NCBI RefSeq assembly: GCF_004320525.1
Contig: NZ_SIHX01000001.1
Coordinates: 434,001-498,000 of the forward strand
Length of the DNA: 64,000 nucleotides
Origin: Arthrobacter sp. S39
GTDB taxonomy: Bacteria; Actinomycetota; Actinomycetes; Actinomycetales; Micrococcaceae
Direction of reading: 5' to 3'
Positions 1-9,538 of this stretch are shown here, piece by piece. Numbering within the stretch: position 1 is the stretch's first letter; each line of letters begins with the position of its first letter. The notes beneath the pieces are model-generated. The model was given only the letters and a program-made list of their open reading frames with translations. It searched no databases and was not told the origin of the DNA. Both the position numbers and the translations under genes were made by a program.

Positions 1-681
1 CGGCAGGACCGGCCAGTCGCCTTCGATCACGGCAGCAGGCTTGGTCTTCCTCAGGTAGCCCTGGAAATCGGCCGCCTGGCTGACGGCCCAGTCCACCTGG
101 AGCTGGTGAAGCTGGCTGGCCGGCATCCTGAGCTTGGGAAACTTGCCCGCCATCGCGTCCAGGACCCGGACGGTGGCGAGGGCGTCCGCGGCGGAGGTGT
201 GGGCGTTGTCCAGGCTGACGCCGTATTCCTCGCACAGGGCGGTGAGCGTTCGTTTGCCTTTCCGGTACCTGTCCACCTGCTTGTTCATGATGTACGGATC
301 AAGGACGGGAAACCGGCTCAGCTGCTTGACGCCGTACCGCGCCGATTCCGCGGCCAGCACAGTGAAATCGTAGCTGGCGTTGAACGCAATCACGGGAACG
401 CCCGCATCAAAGAGCTCCTGCAGAACGGTGGCAAGCTCCCGCGTCACCTCATGGGCGGGGCGGCCCTCGCTCCTGGCCTGCTCGGTTGTGACACCGTGGA
501 TATCGCTTGCTTCCGTGGGAATCTCGACACCCGGATCGGCCAGCCATTCATGTTCCGTGATGACATCCCCCTGATGGTCAACCACAGTCACCGACGCCGT
601 GACAATGCGTGCCGCGCGGGAGTTGCGGCCAGTGGTCTCGAGGTCGAACGCGGCGCGGGGGAGGGTGTTCCAAGTGCTCAT
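1..681 (-). CDS. DEDDh 3'-5' exonuclease (DNA polymerase III epsilon-like), 3' end cut by window edge
   Basis: The minus strand is open from an ATG at 681 to the window edge (227 codons, no stop), so the C-terminus is missing. The protein starts MSTWNTLPRAAFDLETTG; D13 and E15 are the first two acidic ligands of a DEDD exonuclease. A third acidic residue lies in NASYD, and the H-x4-D signature of the DEDDh subclass is seen in HTSAADA. Members remove nucleotides from 3' ends as proofreading subunits or as stand-alone repair/RNA exonucleases. The gene is divergent from the alkyltransferase-like gene across about 110 bp. The family is clear; whether this is a true polymerase III epsilon or a paralogue cannot be decided from the fragment. 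Confidence 0.9.
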   Translation of the reverse strand, partial: MSTWNTLPRAAFDLETTGRNSRAARIVTASVTVVDHQGDVITEHEWLADPGVEIPTEASDIHGVTTEQARSEGRPAHEVTRELATVLQELFDAGVPVIAFNASYDFTVLAAESARYGVKQLSRFPVLDPYIMNKQVDRYRKGKRTLTALCEEYGVSLDNAHTSAADALATVRVLDAMAGKFPKLRMPASQLHQLQVDWAVSQAADFQGYLRKTKPAAVIEGDWPVLP

Positions 682-792
682 GTTTCCACGCTACCGGGCC
701 GCACTGACAGTCTCCGGCAGCGCCGTCGGCGGGTCAGGATTCTTCCTTCCCGGCGTACCGGGCGGTGCGCCGAAACCGGCTACGCTGGATCA

Positions 793-1209
793 ATGCGGAG
801 GGAGTATGTCGATGCGGTGCTGGCCGTGGTGGAGCTGGTACCCCCGGGCACTGCCGTTGCTTACGGCGATGTCGCCGAACTCCTCGGAGCCGGCGGCCCC
901 CGCCAGGTCGGTGCGGTCATGAGCCACTACGGCAGTGATGTGCCGTGGTGGCGGATCCTCAAGGCCAGCGGGCAGGCGCCCGAAGGCCACGACGCCGAAG
1001 CCCTGCGCCACTACCTGGACGAGGGCACGGCTCTCCTGGGCAGCCCTGACGAATTCCTTCGTACGGGCGAGGGCCGCTGGCGCGTGGACCTGGCTGCGGC
1101 CCGGTGGGCGCCGACAGACGCTGAATTCGACCAGCTGGACGCAATTGCGGACCGGCTGGAGCGTGGGCTTCATAAATTGTCCGTGGCCGATGATGAAATG
1201 TCCGTGTGA
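793..1209 (+). CDS. Alkyltransferase-like protein (MGMT family, non-catalytic)
   Basis: 138 aa from the ATG at 793; the open frame extends further upstream but runs against the divergent exonuclease gene, so that extension is rejected. It resembles the DNA-binding domain of O6-alkylguanine-DNA alkyltransferase, with the conserved GPRQVG segment (arginine finger R37) and PWWRIL (51-56). In true methyltransferases this place reads PCHR, the Cys accepting the alkyl group; here it is Trp. Proteins of this type (ATL) bind alkylated guanine and pass it to nucleotide excision repair. The stop overlaps the next start in GTGA, so it is co-translated with the AdnAB helicase-nuclease. Function is inferred from the family. 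Confidence 0.88.
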   Translation: MRREYVDAVLAVVELVPPGTAVAYGDVAELLGAGGPRQVGAVMSHYGSDVPWWRILKASGQAPEGHDAEALRHYLDEGTALLGSPDEFLRTGEGRWRVDLAAARWAPTDAEFDQLDAIADRLERGLHKLSVADDEMSV

Positions 1210-4200
1210 CGTTAACAAGCCTCCAGACGGACCTCCTGCCCGACCCCCCTCTCGACGACCTTGATGACGCGCATGCCATGGCGGGCGACGCCGGTGCAAG
1301 CGGCCGGCGTGCCAGCGGGACCGGCCTTCGGCTGCTGCCGCCCCGCCGCCTGCAGGACTCCGTCCCGGTGCTCTCAGCTGACCAGCGGGACGCCGTGGAG
1401 GTCCCGCACGGTTCCGGACCGGTCCTGGTTCCAGGTGCGCCCGGGACCGGCAAGTCCACCGTCCTGATCGAAGCCGCCGTGCGCCGGGCCTTCCACGACG
1501 GCGTGGACCCGGAGCGGATCCTGATCCTTGCCCCGGGCCGGCTGGCCGCCGACTCGCTACGGGACCGCTTCACGGCCAGGCTGGACAGGAGCCTGAGCAC
1601 CACCCCGGCAAGGACCTGGGCGTCCTATGCCTTCGACCTGATCCGGCGGGCCAAGGCCGAAGGCATCCTGCCGCTTCCACGGCCGCCGCGCCTCCTCTCC
1701 GGACCCGAGCAGGACCTCATCATCAAGGAGCTGCTGGAGGGCCATGCACTTCCCGGCCTGCAGCTGCCATGGCCCGCTGACCTGGGCGCCGCGCTGGAGA
1801 CCAGGGGATTCCGGCACGAAGTCCGCCAGCTGTTCGACCGGATCATCGAATCGGGCCGGACGGCCGAAGACCTTGAAGACCTTGGCCGCCGCTGCGGCAG
1901 GGAGGACTGGATAGCCGCCGCGGCGCTCTATGCCGAATACAGGGACGTGCTGGACCTCCGCATGCCCGAGGCCTTCGACCCCGCGGGAATCATCACCGCT
2001 GCCCGGCAAATCTTCCAGGACGCGCCCGACTTCCTGGCAGCCGAACGGGACCGTCTGCAGCTTCTCCTGGTGGATGACATCCAGGAAGCAAACCCTGCTG
2101 TTTTTGAACTCCTTGCCGACATTGCGGCGGGCAAGGACTGCTTCGTGACTTCCTCTCCGGACACCGTCGTCCAGGGCTTCCGCGGCGCCCGGCCGGATCT
2201 CGTTGCCGAACTTCCCCGGCTGCTGTCTGCCGGCGCAGCCGTCCTGGAACGGCCCCTGTGGCACACACACCGCCACGCGCCCGCCGTCGCGGAGGCCTGG
2301 CTCGGGGTTGCCGGCCGGATCTCGCAGCGTGCCGGCGGCCAGCTGGCACGCCGTCTGGAGCAGCACGATCCCGGTACCGTGCCGACACAGCAAGACGGCG
2401 CCGTCGAAGCCCACCTTGTACCTTCGCCGGTCCATGAACTGCGCTATGTTGCCCAGCGGATCCTGGACCAGCACATCAACCACAGCCGTGACCTCGCCGA
2501 CATCGCCGTTATTGTCCGGAACGGTGGGCAGCTCAGCGAGCTCCAGCGCTACCTCTCCGGCCAGGGAATCCCCGTCCGCGTTCCGGTGGCCGAATCCGCA
2601 GTCCGCGATGAAGTTGCCGTCCGCCCCCTTCTGGACGCCTATGCGGTTGCCCTTGACCCGGCGCTGCTGACGCCTGAGTCCGCTGTTTCCCTGCTCACGT
2701 CGCGGATCGGCGGCGCGACGTCGATTGAGCTGCGCAGGCTCAGGCAGTCGCTGCGGCGTGAAGAACTCCTGGGCGGCGGCGGGCGGACCAGCGACGCCTT
2801 GCTGGTCGAGGCGCTGCTCGAGCCCGGTGCGCTGGCAACGTTGGGTTTGGAAGGCCGGTCGGCGCGGCGCACCGCCCGCATGATCCAGGCAGGACGCGTT
2901 GCTGCCGTCGAACCCGGAGCCAACGCCGAGTCCGTGCTCTGGGCCTTGTGGCAGTCCACGGGGCTGGCGAACGCCTGGACAGAAACTGCCCTGGCCGGAG
3001 GTCCCCACGGCGCCCGCGCCGACCGGGACCTCGATGCCATGATGGCCCTCTTCCACACCGCCGAGCGCTACGTGGACCAGATGCCCGGTGCCGGTCCTGA
3101 ACAGTTCCTGGAATACCTGCTGAACCAGGAACTCCCCATGGACACGCTGGCCGCCAGGGCCCAGGTGGACGACGCCGTCGAACTCATGACTCCCGCCAGC
3201 GCCGCCGGCAGGGAATGGCCCGTGGTGATCGTTGCGGGGCTCCAGGAGGGCGTGTGGCCCAACACCCGGCTCCGGGGCGAGCTGCTGGGCAGCACCCTGT
3301 ATGCCGACGCCGTGGAGCATGGCGTGGAATACGCGCTGCAGCTTGACCCGCTGAGCCGCCTGCGGGACATCCGCTATGACGAACTTCGAAGCTTTTCCAC
3401 CGCAGTCTCCAGGGCCCGCGAGCTGCTGATCTGCACCGCCGTCTCCTCCGAGGATGACCAGCCCTCGTCGTTCCTGGACTACGTAGCACCGCTGGGGCCC
3501 GGGCAGGAAGGCCGCGGCTTCACCCCGGTGGAGCGGCCGATGACCCTTCGCGCCCTCGTGGCGGAGCTCAGGCAGTATGCCCAACTGGACGGCAGATACG
3601 CCCCTGAAGCCGCGGAAGCCGTCAGTGTCCTGACCCGGCTGGCCGTAGCCGAACCCCCCGTGCCCGGTGCCCATCCGGGCAGCTGGTGGGGCTTGCCTGC
3701 GTTGACCACCACGGACGCTGTGGTGCCTCCCGGTGGAACGGTCTATGTTTCGCCGTCAAAGGTCGAAGCCGTCCAGAAATCGCCCCTGGACTGGTTTGTG
3801 CAGGCAGCGGGCGGCGAGGCCGCCACCGACTTCGCCCGAAGCCTGGGCACCCTGGTCCATGCCATCGCCCAGGACCTGCCGGAGGCCTCAGGCGGCGAAT
3901 ACGTCGCGGAACTGGTCAGGCGTTGGCCGGCCCTCGGTATGAAGGACAACTGGGAAGGCAGGCTCGATTTCCAGCGCGCAGAGGCGATGGTCCGCAAACT
4001 CGCGCAGTACGTATTGGTGATGCGGAGCGAAGGGCGCAGCCTGGTGGGGGTGGAGCAGGATTTTGCTGTCCGGCTTCCGGATCTCACCCCCGCGGCGGGC
4101 ATCGAAGGCGCCGGTTCGGAGATCCGCGCCCGGTCGGCTGTCCTTCGAGGCCAGGTTGACCGGCTTGAGATCGATTCCGAAGGCAGGCTGGTGGTCGTGG

Positions 4201-4571
4201 ACCTGAAGACCGGGAAAAGGCAGCCCGGCAAGACCGAACTTTCCCGCCACCCCCAGCTTGGCGCCTATCAGGCCGCCGTCCTGGCAGGCGGCTTCGGGGA
4301 TGCCCCCGGCCTGCCCGCAGAGGCCACCCCGGGCGGTGCCGTGCTCGCGCAGTTGGGCACGGGAACCAAAGGCCCGGGCGTCCAGCAGCAGGACACCCTC
4401 GATCCGCAGGACAACTGGGCCATGGAGATGGTGAACGGCGCTGCAGCGCTCATGGCAGGAAGTGTCTTCGAAGCCCGGCACGACCCCGCGAAGGGCGGCC
4501 ACGGCGGTCACGGCTGCAGGCTTCCCGAAGTCTGCCCCCTCTGTGTCCGTGGAAAGCAGGTAACAGAATGA
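1206..4571 (+). CDS. adnA: AdnA-like UvrD/REP helicase with RecB-type nuclease domain
   Basis: 1121 aa from a GTG overlapping the previous stop. Walker A is GAPGTGKST at 77-85. Motif II is VDDIQ (289-293), where active SF1 helicases have DExQ. A RecB-family nuclease domain lies near the C-terminus, with VVVDLKTGK (D999, K1001), followed by cysteines C1104, C1110 and C1113, which could hold part of an iron-sulfur cluster. Size, order and partner match the actinobacterial AdnAB complex, which resects double-strand breaks. In the mycobacterial complex AdnB is the main motor, which would fit the altered motif II here. The gene ends in an ATGA overlap with adnB, suggesting a stoichiometric heterodimer. 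Confidence 0.88.
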   Translation: MTLTSLQTDLLPDPPLDDLDDAHAMAGDAGASGRRASGTGLRLLPPRRLQDSVPVLSADQRDAVEVPHGSGPVLVPGAPGTGKSTVLIEAAVRRAFHDGVDPERILILAPGRLAADSLRDRFTARLDRSLSTTPARTWASYAFDLIRRAKAEGILPLPRPPRLLSGPEQDLIIKELLEGHALPGLQLPWPADLGAALETRGFRHEVRQLFDRIIESGRTAEDLEDLGRRCGREDWIAAAALYAEYRDVLDLRMPEAFDPAGIITAARQIFQDAPDFLAAERDRLQLLLVDDIQEANPAVFELLADIAAGKDCFVTSSPDTVVQGFRGARPDLVAELPRLLSAGAAVLERPLWHTHRHAPAVAEAWLGVAGRISQRAGGQLARRLEQHDPGTVPTQQDGAVEAHLVPSPVHELRYVAQRILDQHINHSRDLADIAVIVRNGGQLSELQRYLSGQGIPVRVPVAESAVRDEVAVRPLLDAYAVALDPALLTPESAVSLLTSRIGGATSIELRRLRQSLRREELLGGGGRTSDALLVEALLEPGALATLGLEGRSARRTARMIQAGRVAAVEPGANAESVLWALWQSTGLANAWTETALAGGPHGARADRDLDAMMALFHTAERYVDQMPGAGPEQFLEYLLNQELPMDTLAARAQVDDAVELMTPASAAGREWPVVIVAGLQEGVWPNTRLRGELLGSTLYADAVEHGVEYALQLDPLSRLRDIRYDELRSFSTAVSRARELLICTAVSSEDDQPSSFLDYVAPLGPGQEGRGFTPVERPMTLRALVAELRQYAQLDGRYAPEAAEAVSVLTRLAVAEPPVPGAHPGSWWGLPALTTTDAVVPPGGTVYVSPSKVEAVQKSPLDWFVQAAGGEAATDFARSLGTLVHAIAQDLPEASGGEYVAELVRRWPALGMKDNWEGRLDFQRAEAMVRKLAQYVLVMRSEGRSLVGVEQDFAVRLPDLTPAAGIEGAGSEIRARSAVLRGQVDRLEIDSEGRLVVVDLKTGKRQPGKTELSRHPQLGAYQAAVLAGGFGDAPGLPAEATPGGAVLAQLGTGTKGPGVQQQDTLDPQDNWAMEMVNGAAALMAGSVFEARHDPAKGGHGGHGCRLPEVCPLCVRGKQVTE

Positions 4572-7500
4572 CCCAGCCAGGACTCCCCGGGCCCCGGTTC
4601 ACCCCCGAAGAGCTGTCCGGACTGCTGGGTGAGAAGAATCTGCCCACGGCCGAGCAGTCCGCCATCATCTCCTCGCCGCTGACGCCCAGGTTGGTTATTG
4701 CCGGCGCCGGATCGGGCAAGACAGCCACGATGGCCGACCGAGTGGTCTGGCTGGTCGCCAACGGGTGGGTCAGGCCTGAAGAAGTCCTCGGGGTCACGTT
4801 CACCAGGAAGGCCGCCGGCGAGCTCGCCACCCGGATCAGGGCCAAACTGGCGGTGCTGCAGCGCATCGCGGCGCAGGACACCGCGCACACCGTGTTCCCC
4901 GAAGGCCTGCTCAGCAGCGACGCCCTCGAACCGAAGGTGTCCACGTACCACTCCTTCGCCAGCGGCATCGTGTCCGACTACGGGCTGAGGCTCGGAGTGG
5001 AACGTGACGTCGTGCTGCTGGGCGGCGCCCAGGCCTGGCAGCTCGCCAGCGAGGTGGTGGAGGCGTTCGACGGCGAGTACGGCCACTTCAGCGCGGCGAA
5101 GTCCACGCTGGTGAAGGCGGTCATCCAGCTTGCCGGGGAATGTGCGGAACACCTCCAGGAACCCGTGGACGTCGAATCCTGGCTGATGGCACGGATCGCA
5201 GAGTTTGAGGCCCTGCCCTATGTGGCTGACGGCAAGAAGAACCCCACCCAGGCGGCAGCGGAACTCGCCGCCATGCTGAGGACCAGGGCCAGCGTCGCGG
5301 ACATGGTGGGCCGCTATTCGGCGGCGAAACGCGCCCGCGGAGCCCTCGACTTCGGTGACCTGGTGGCGCTGGCCGCCCGGGTGGCCCGGGAGGTCCCGCT
5401 TGCTGCTGAGATGGAACGCCAACGCTACAAAGTGGTGCTTCTGGACGAATTCCAGGACACCTCCTACGCCCAGCTGGTCCTGTTTTCGCGCCTCTTCGGC
5501 GGCGGCCATGCAGTCACCGCGGTGGGGGACCCCAACCAGTCCATCTACGGTTTCCGCGGGGCATCCGCAGGGCAGCTGTTCCACTTTGTCCGGGAATTCC
5601 CTGTCCGGACCGCCGGCCCGCAGGCGGCGGAGAACTTCAGCCCTGCCCCCACTTCCTATCTGACCACTGCGTGGCGTAACGGCCGGTCCATCCTTGAAGC
5701 CGCCAACGTGATGTCGGAATCCCTGGGCAGGGCAGCCGCGCACCGCGAACCGGCCGGCGCCCACGGGGAGCCGGCCACGAAAGTGCCGCCGCTCCAGCCG
5801 AGCCCCTACGCGGCGGACGGACGCGTGGTGCTCGGCAGGTTCGGAACCGACGTCGAGGAAGCCTCGGCACTTGCCGAAGACATCCTGAAATACCGGGTCA
5901 CGGACTTTGAGCGCAAGGCTGACGGCACCCCGGTGCCGCCGGCGCTCGCGGTCCTGTGCCGCCGTCGTGCCCAGATGGAAACCATCAGCCGTCAGCTGGA
6001 CGCGCGGGGGATTCCATACGAGATCGTGGGCCTCGGAGGCCTGCTGGACACCCCCGAGATCATTGACCTCGTTTCCACCCTGAGGGTGCTTGCCGATCCG
6101 GGACGGTCTGATTCCCTGATGCGCCTCCTCGCCGGAGCCCGGTGGCGCATCGGCCCGGCTGACCTGATGGCCTTCCGTGACTGGTCCAGCCAGTTGGCCC
6201 GCAGGCGTGGGCAGGCCGCCTCCGGGAATGACCCGGAACCAGGGACTGGGGATGCCGCAGCGCCCGACGACGCGCCCGTCGTTGAGAGCGACCTCACGGA
6301 CGGCTCCAGCCTTGTGGAGGCCTTGGACTGGCTCCCGCGCGAAGGCTGGACATCGTCGCACGGACGAGCCTTGAGCGCGGAAGCGAGGGAGCGGCTCCGC
6401 CGGCTGTCCGTAGAGCTCAGGCAGCTCCGCGGCTACCTCGGCGATGACCTGACCACGCTGCTCGGCGAAGTGGAACGCGCAATGCTGCTGGACATTGAGG
6501 TGGCCGCACGCCCTGGTGTCAGCATCCACCAGGCCCGCCGCAACCTTGACGCCTTCCAGGACGCCGCTGCCGGCTTCCTGAGAACATCCCAGCGGGTGGA
6601 CATCCTGGCCTTCCTGGCGTGGCTGGAGGCGGCCGCAGCGGAGGAAAACGGCCTCGACGCGCCGGCTCCGGATGTTAACCGCGAAGCCGTGCAGCTCCTG
6701 ACAGTCCATGCGTCCAAGGGACTGGAATGGGACGTTGTTTTTGTGCCGGGCCTCAACGCCGGCGCCTTCCCCAGCAGCCGTGATTCACGGTGGAGCAGCG
6801 GGGCTGCGGCACTGCCCTGGCCGCTGAGGGGTGACCGGGCGGACCTGCCCCAGTGGGACACCGACCAGCCCGACCAGAAGGGCTGGCTTGATGCCGAGAA
6901 GGAATTCAAGTCCGCAGTGCAGGCCCACGGGGAGTCGGAGGAACGGCGCCTGGCCTACGTCGCGTACACGCGCGCCAAGCATGTCCTCTGGGTATCGAGC
7001 GCCGCCTGGGTGGGTTCGCGGGCAGGCCGGGCGGAGATGTCCCCGTTCCTGGCCGAGCTCGAGCCCCTGGCAGCCCGGCCCGCGGCCGGAGCAGACGGCA
7101 GCGCCGCCCTCGTCCATCCTGCCTCGGTGGACGAAGCCTCCCTCCCGGAGAAGAGCCCACTGACCCTGGAAACGGAGGTGGCCGAGTGGCCCTACGACCC
7201 CTTGGAAGGGCCAGTGGATCCCCGGACAGGCCAGCGCCTCCGCCTCTTCCCGGGCCGGCGCGCAGCAATGGAAAGGGCTGCCGCGCATGTGCTGGCAAGT
7301 CTGGACCAAAACACCAGCGACGCCGCTCCCGGCGGTGGCGCAATTCCTGCCGGTGACGAAATCCGTGCCGGCGGACCTGATTCCGCCGGCACCGGCAACG
7401 AAGGGCGCGGGCTTCGCGGTCCCGCTGCAGGGTGGGCTGAGGAGGCCTCCCTTCTGCTGGAACGGCGCTCCACCAGGGCACGCGGCCAGGACGTCCACCT

Positions 7501-8098
7501 GCCCAGCCACATCTCGGCGTCCACCCTGGTTGATCTGGGCGAGGACCCGGCAGCTGTGCTGGCACGTCTTCGGAGGCCCGTTCCCCGGGAACCGGGTATG
7601 TCTGCCCGGAAGGGAACCGCCTTCCATTCCTGGGTGGAGGAATACTTCGGAGCCGCCGGAATGCTCGACCTCGGCGAAGCTCCGGGAGCGGACGGTCACA
7701 TCGATGCCGCGTACGACCTCGAGGACATGGTGGCTACGTTCCGTGCGTCGGAATGGGCTCACCGCTCCCCGGCGTTCATTGAGGTTCCCGTGGAGACCCG
7801 GGTGGGTGACGTGGTGGTCCGCGGCCGGATCGACGCGGTTTTCCGTGACGCTGACGGCCGCTGGGACCTGGTGGACTGGAAAACGGGCCGCCGCCCCGAC
7901 GCCGGCCGGCTGAAGGCCAGGGCGGTGCAGCTTGCCGCGTACCGGCTTGCCTGGGCCCGGCTCAAAGGCATCGCCGTCGAGGACGTGCGGGCAGCGTTCT
8001 TCTATGTGGCTGACAACCAGGTGGTCCGTCCGCACGACCTCGCGTCAGCTGCAGAGCTGGAGGAGCTGGTGTCGGAGTCCTACTCGGTCAGCTCTTGA
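4568..8098 (+). CDS. adnB: AdnB-like UvrD/REP helicase with RecB-type nuclease domain
   Basis: 1176 aa, start codon overlapping the adnA stop by 4 nt. Walker A is GAGSGKT (46-52) and motif II is a canonical DEFQD (293-297). Helicase motif VTFTRKAAGELATRI follows Walker A, and VQLLTVHASKGLEWD is a typical motif V region. The C-terminal nuclease domain contains RGRIDAVF and LVDWKTGR (D1103, K1105). It is expected to be the lead 3'-5' motor and one of two nucleases in the AdnAB break-resection machine. About 110 residues between the helicase and nuclease parts are Gly/Ala-rich and probably a linker. It converges with the APH-like kinase gene and the two overlap by 11 bp. Confidence 0.9.
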   Translation: MTQPGLPGPRFTPEELSGLLGEKNLPTAEQSAIISSPLTPRLVIAGAGSGKTATMADRVVWLVANGWVRPEEVLGVTFTRKAAGELATRIRAKLAVLQRIAAQDTAHTVFPEGLLSSDALEPKVSTYHSFASGIVSDYGLRLGVERDVVLLGGAQAWQLASEVVEAFDGEYGHFSAAKSTLVKAVIQLAGECAEHLQEPVDVESWLMARIAEFEALPYVADGKKNPTQAAAELAAMLRTRASVADMVGRYSAAKRARGALDFGDLVALAARVAREVPLAAEMERQRYKVVLLDEFQDTSYAQLVLFSRLFGGGHAVTAVGDPNQSIYGFRGASAGQLFHFVREFPVRTAGPQAAENFSPAPTSYLTTAWRNGRSILEAANVMSESLGRAAAHREPAGAHGEPATKVPPLQPSPYAADGRVVLGRFGTDVEEASALAEDILKYRVTDFERKADGTPVPPALAVLCRRRAQMETISRQLDARGIPYEIVGLGGLLDTPEIIDLVSTLRVLADPGRSDSLMRLLAGARWRIGPADLMAFRDWSSQLARRRGQAASGNDPEPGTGDAAAPDDAPVVESDLTDGSSLVEALDWLPREGWTSSHGRALSAEARERLRRLSVELRQLRGYLGDDLTTLLGEVERAMLLDIEVAARPGVSIHQARRNLDAFQDAAAGFLRTSQRVDILAFLAWLEAAAAEENGLDAPAPDVNREAVQLLTVHASKGLEWDVVFVPGLNAGAFPSSRDSRWSSGAAALPWPLRGDRADLPQWDTDQPDQKGWLDAEKEFKSAVQAHGESEERRLAYVAYTRAKHVLWVSSAAWVGSRAGRAEMSPFLAELEPLAARPAAGADGSAALVHPASVDEASLPEKSPLTLETEVAEWPYDPLEGPVDPRTGQRLRLFPGRRAAMERAAAHVLASLDQNTSDAAPGGGAIPAGDEIRAGGPDSAGTGNEGRGLRGPAAGWAEEASLLLERRSTRARGQDVHLPSHISASTLVDLGEDPAAVLARLRRPVPREPGMSARKGTAFHSWVEEYFGAAGMLDLGEAPGADGHIDAAYDLEDMVATFRASEWAHRSPAFIEVPVETRVGDVVVRGRIDAVFRDADGRWDLVDWKTGRRPDAGRLKARAVQLAAYRLAWARLKGIAVEDVRAAFFYVADNQVVRPHDLASAAELEELVSESYSVSS

Positions 8099-9356
8099 CG
8101 TCGATGATGGTGATGGCGGCGGTGGACGTGTCGTCAGCCGATGGAACATCCGACGCCGAGTCAGCCCCGGCGTGCCCGTCTTCCGGCGCAGGCTCGTCAG
8201 CCGGGATCGGCGTCACCTGGACTGCAGGCAGGACGGGCGCCGGAATCGGGACTACTGTCACGGGCTGGACAACCAGGGGCGTCACTCCGGCAATTCCCGA
8301 GTCCACGGCCGCGGAGCCCTGTGCGCTGCCAGGAGCCGCCGCACTGTGCCCCGCACCGCCGTCGTCCTCTGGCTGCCCTGCAGGAGCCGTGCCGGCCGGA
8401 GCCGCGGCGGGAGGCAGCGGTTCAACGCTGATGGCCTGCCCGCCGTGCTCGGCGATGTCACCGGCGAGGGTTTCCAGCATGCCCTCCGCTTCGGAGATCA
8501 TCGCGTCATCGCCGGCTGCAATGCCTTTGACAAGGTACTGCGCCAGGGCGAACTCGGCGGACAGGGCGGCCCTCCGGAGCAGATGCTTGTCCGGCGCGTC
8601 CCGGCGGCTTTCCGTGTAGCTGCTCAGGACAGTGTCCACAAAGTCCTGCTCGTTGGAGGCCACCAGCCAGGCGAAGTCATCGGCGGGGTCACCGATCCGC
8701 AGGTCCGTCCAACCGGTAACGGCTGTCACGCGGTGGCCGTCGACCAGCAGGTTGTCTTCGTGCAGGTCGCCGTGGACCACGCAGGGGTTGAACCGCCACA
8801 GTGACACGTCTTCGAGTGCGTGCTCCCAGCGGCGCAGGAGGGACGGCGGAATCTTGCCGGTAGTGGCGGCCTGGTCCAGTTCGTTCAGGCGGCGCTGGCG
8901 GAATTCGTTCGGCGTGTAGCTGGGGAGGTCGGCGTTGCTGACCAGCGCATGGGGCAGGTCGTGGATCGCTGCCAGGGCCACACCGATTTCACGGGCGAGC
9001 TGGTCCGGTCCGGCGGTCAATTCCTCGACGCTGCGGGTGGTCCCGGCCAGGTGGGAGTAAACGAACGTGCTGAGCGCGCCCAGGCGGACGCTGCCGGCCA
9101 CTGTGGGCATCAGGAAGGGCAACTCGGCCCTGATGCCGGGAGCGAACGCCCGCAGGACCAGGAATTCCGTCTCCAGCCGGGCGCTGGCTTCGGCGTGACG
9201 GGGCGATCGGACTCTCCAGCGCTTTCCTTCCGAATCGAGGAGCAGCGCGCTGTCGAAGTCGGCGGCATCATCCGGGGCGGAGCTGACGGCAGTGGGGGTC
9301 AGCCCGGGGACTGCCGCGGTTGCAACGGCTGCCAGTTCGATCGGTTTTCTTCTCAC
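8088..9356 (-). CDS. APH-like phosphotransferase (aminoglycoside/macrolide kinase fold)
   Basis: 422 aa from a GTG at 9356. The kinase-like fold is shown by the catalytic loop VVHGDLHEDNLLVDG (Asp197, Asn202) and the metal-binding segment GWTDLRIGDP (D218, D223). The last ~115 residues are Pro/Ala/Gly-rich, low-complexity sequence with no domain that I recognise. Annotated homologues are often called macrolide or aminoglycoside phosphotransferases, but location in a conserved repair neighbourhood argues for a housekeeping small-molecule kinase; the substrate is unknown. It faces adnB, and the Tn7-like relic lies about 90 bp upstream of its start, so its native promoter region has been shortened or displaced. 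Confidence 0.8.
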   Translation of the reverse strand: MRRKPIELAAVATAAVPGLTPTAVSSAPDDAADFDSALLLDSEGKRWRVRSPRHAEASARLETEFLVLRAFAPGIRAELPFLMPTVAGSVRLGALSTFVYSHLAGTTRSVEELTAGPDQLAREIGVALAAIHDLPHALVSNADLPSYTPNEFRQRRLNELDQAATTGKIPPSLLRRWEHALEDVSLWRFNPCVVHGDLHEDNLLVDGHRVTAVTGWTDLRIGDPADDFAWLVASNEQDFVDTVLSSYTESRRDAPDKHLLRRAALSAEFALAQYLVKGIAAGDDAMISEAEGMLETLAGDIAEHGGQAISVEPLPPAAAPAGTAPAGQPEDDGGAGHSAAAPGSAQGSAAVDSGIAGVTPLVVQPVTVVPIPAPVLPAVQVTPIPADEPAPEDGHAGADSASDVPSADDTSTAAITIIDVKS

Positions 9357-9443
9357 CGTTCCACGGTAGATTGACTGGCGGCCAAGACAACGGTGCGGCG
9401 GCGGCGAGTCTCCAGATATGCGGCAAATCTCCGCCTGTCGCCG

Positions 9444-9538
9444 TGATCACTGTCCCGTCTCATCTAAATCGGCCTACAAATACTCCGGAGTCTCGGGGGT
9501 ATCTGTAGTGTTACGGCTTCGTCAGACTACAGGTGACC
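9444..9538 (+). repeat. Left end of the Tn7-like relic
   Basis: Begins TGATCACTGTCCCGTCTCA and then carries the modules CCTACAAATAC, GAGTCTC and ACTACAGGTGACC. The right end, read as its reverse complement, begins TGATTGCCCTGTCTCA and carries CCTACAAATGC, AGTCTC and ACTACAGGTGGACC in the same order. Repeated transposase-binding modules with inverted polarity at both ends are usual for Tn7-like elements. Spacing differs between the two ends and the copies are diverged. Confidence 0.65.

Noticed and set aside
106..790. Long plus-strand open frame upstream of the alkyltransferase-like gene
   Set aside because: It lies opposite the exonuclease gene, which has clear DEDDh motifs; the plus translation has no recognisable domain and only joins the next gene because no stop intervenes.
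1557..3674. 705-codon minus-strand open frame inside adnA
   Set aside because: Antisense shadow of a high-G+C gene; Gly/Gln/Arg-rich, no domain, and adnA itself has clear motifs.
4508..6709. 733-codon minus-strand open frame inside adnB
   Set aside because: Antisense shadow with low-complexity composition and no domain.
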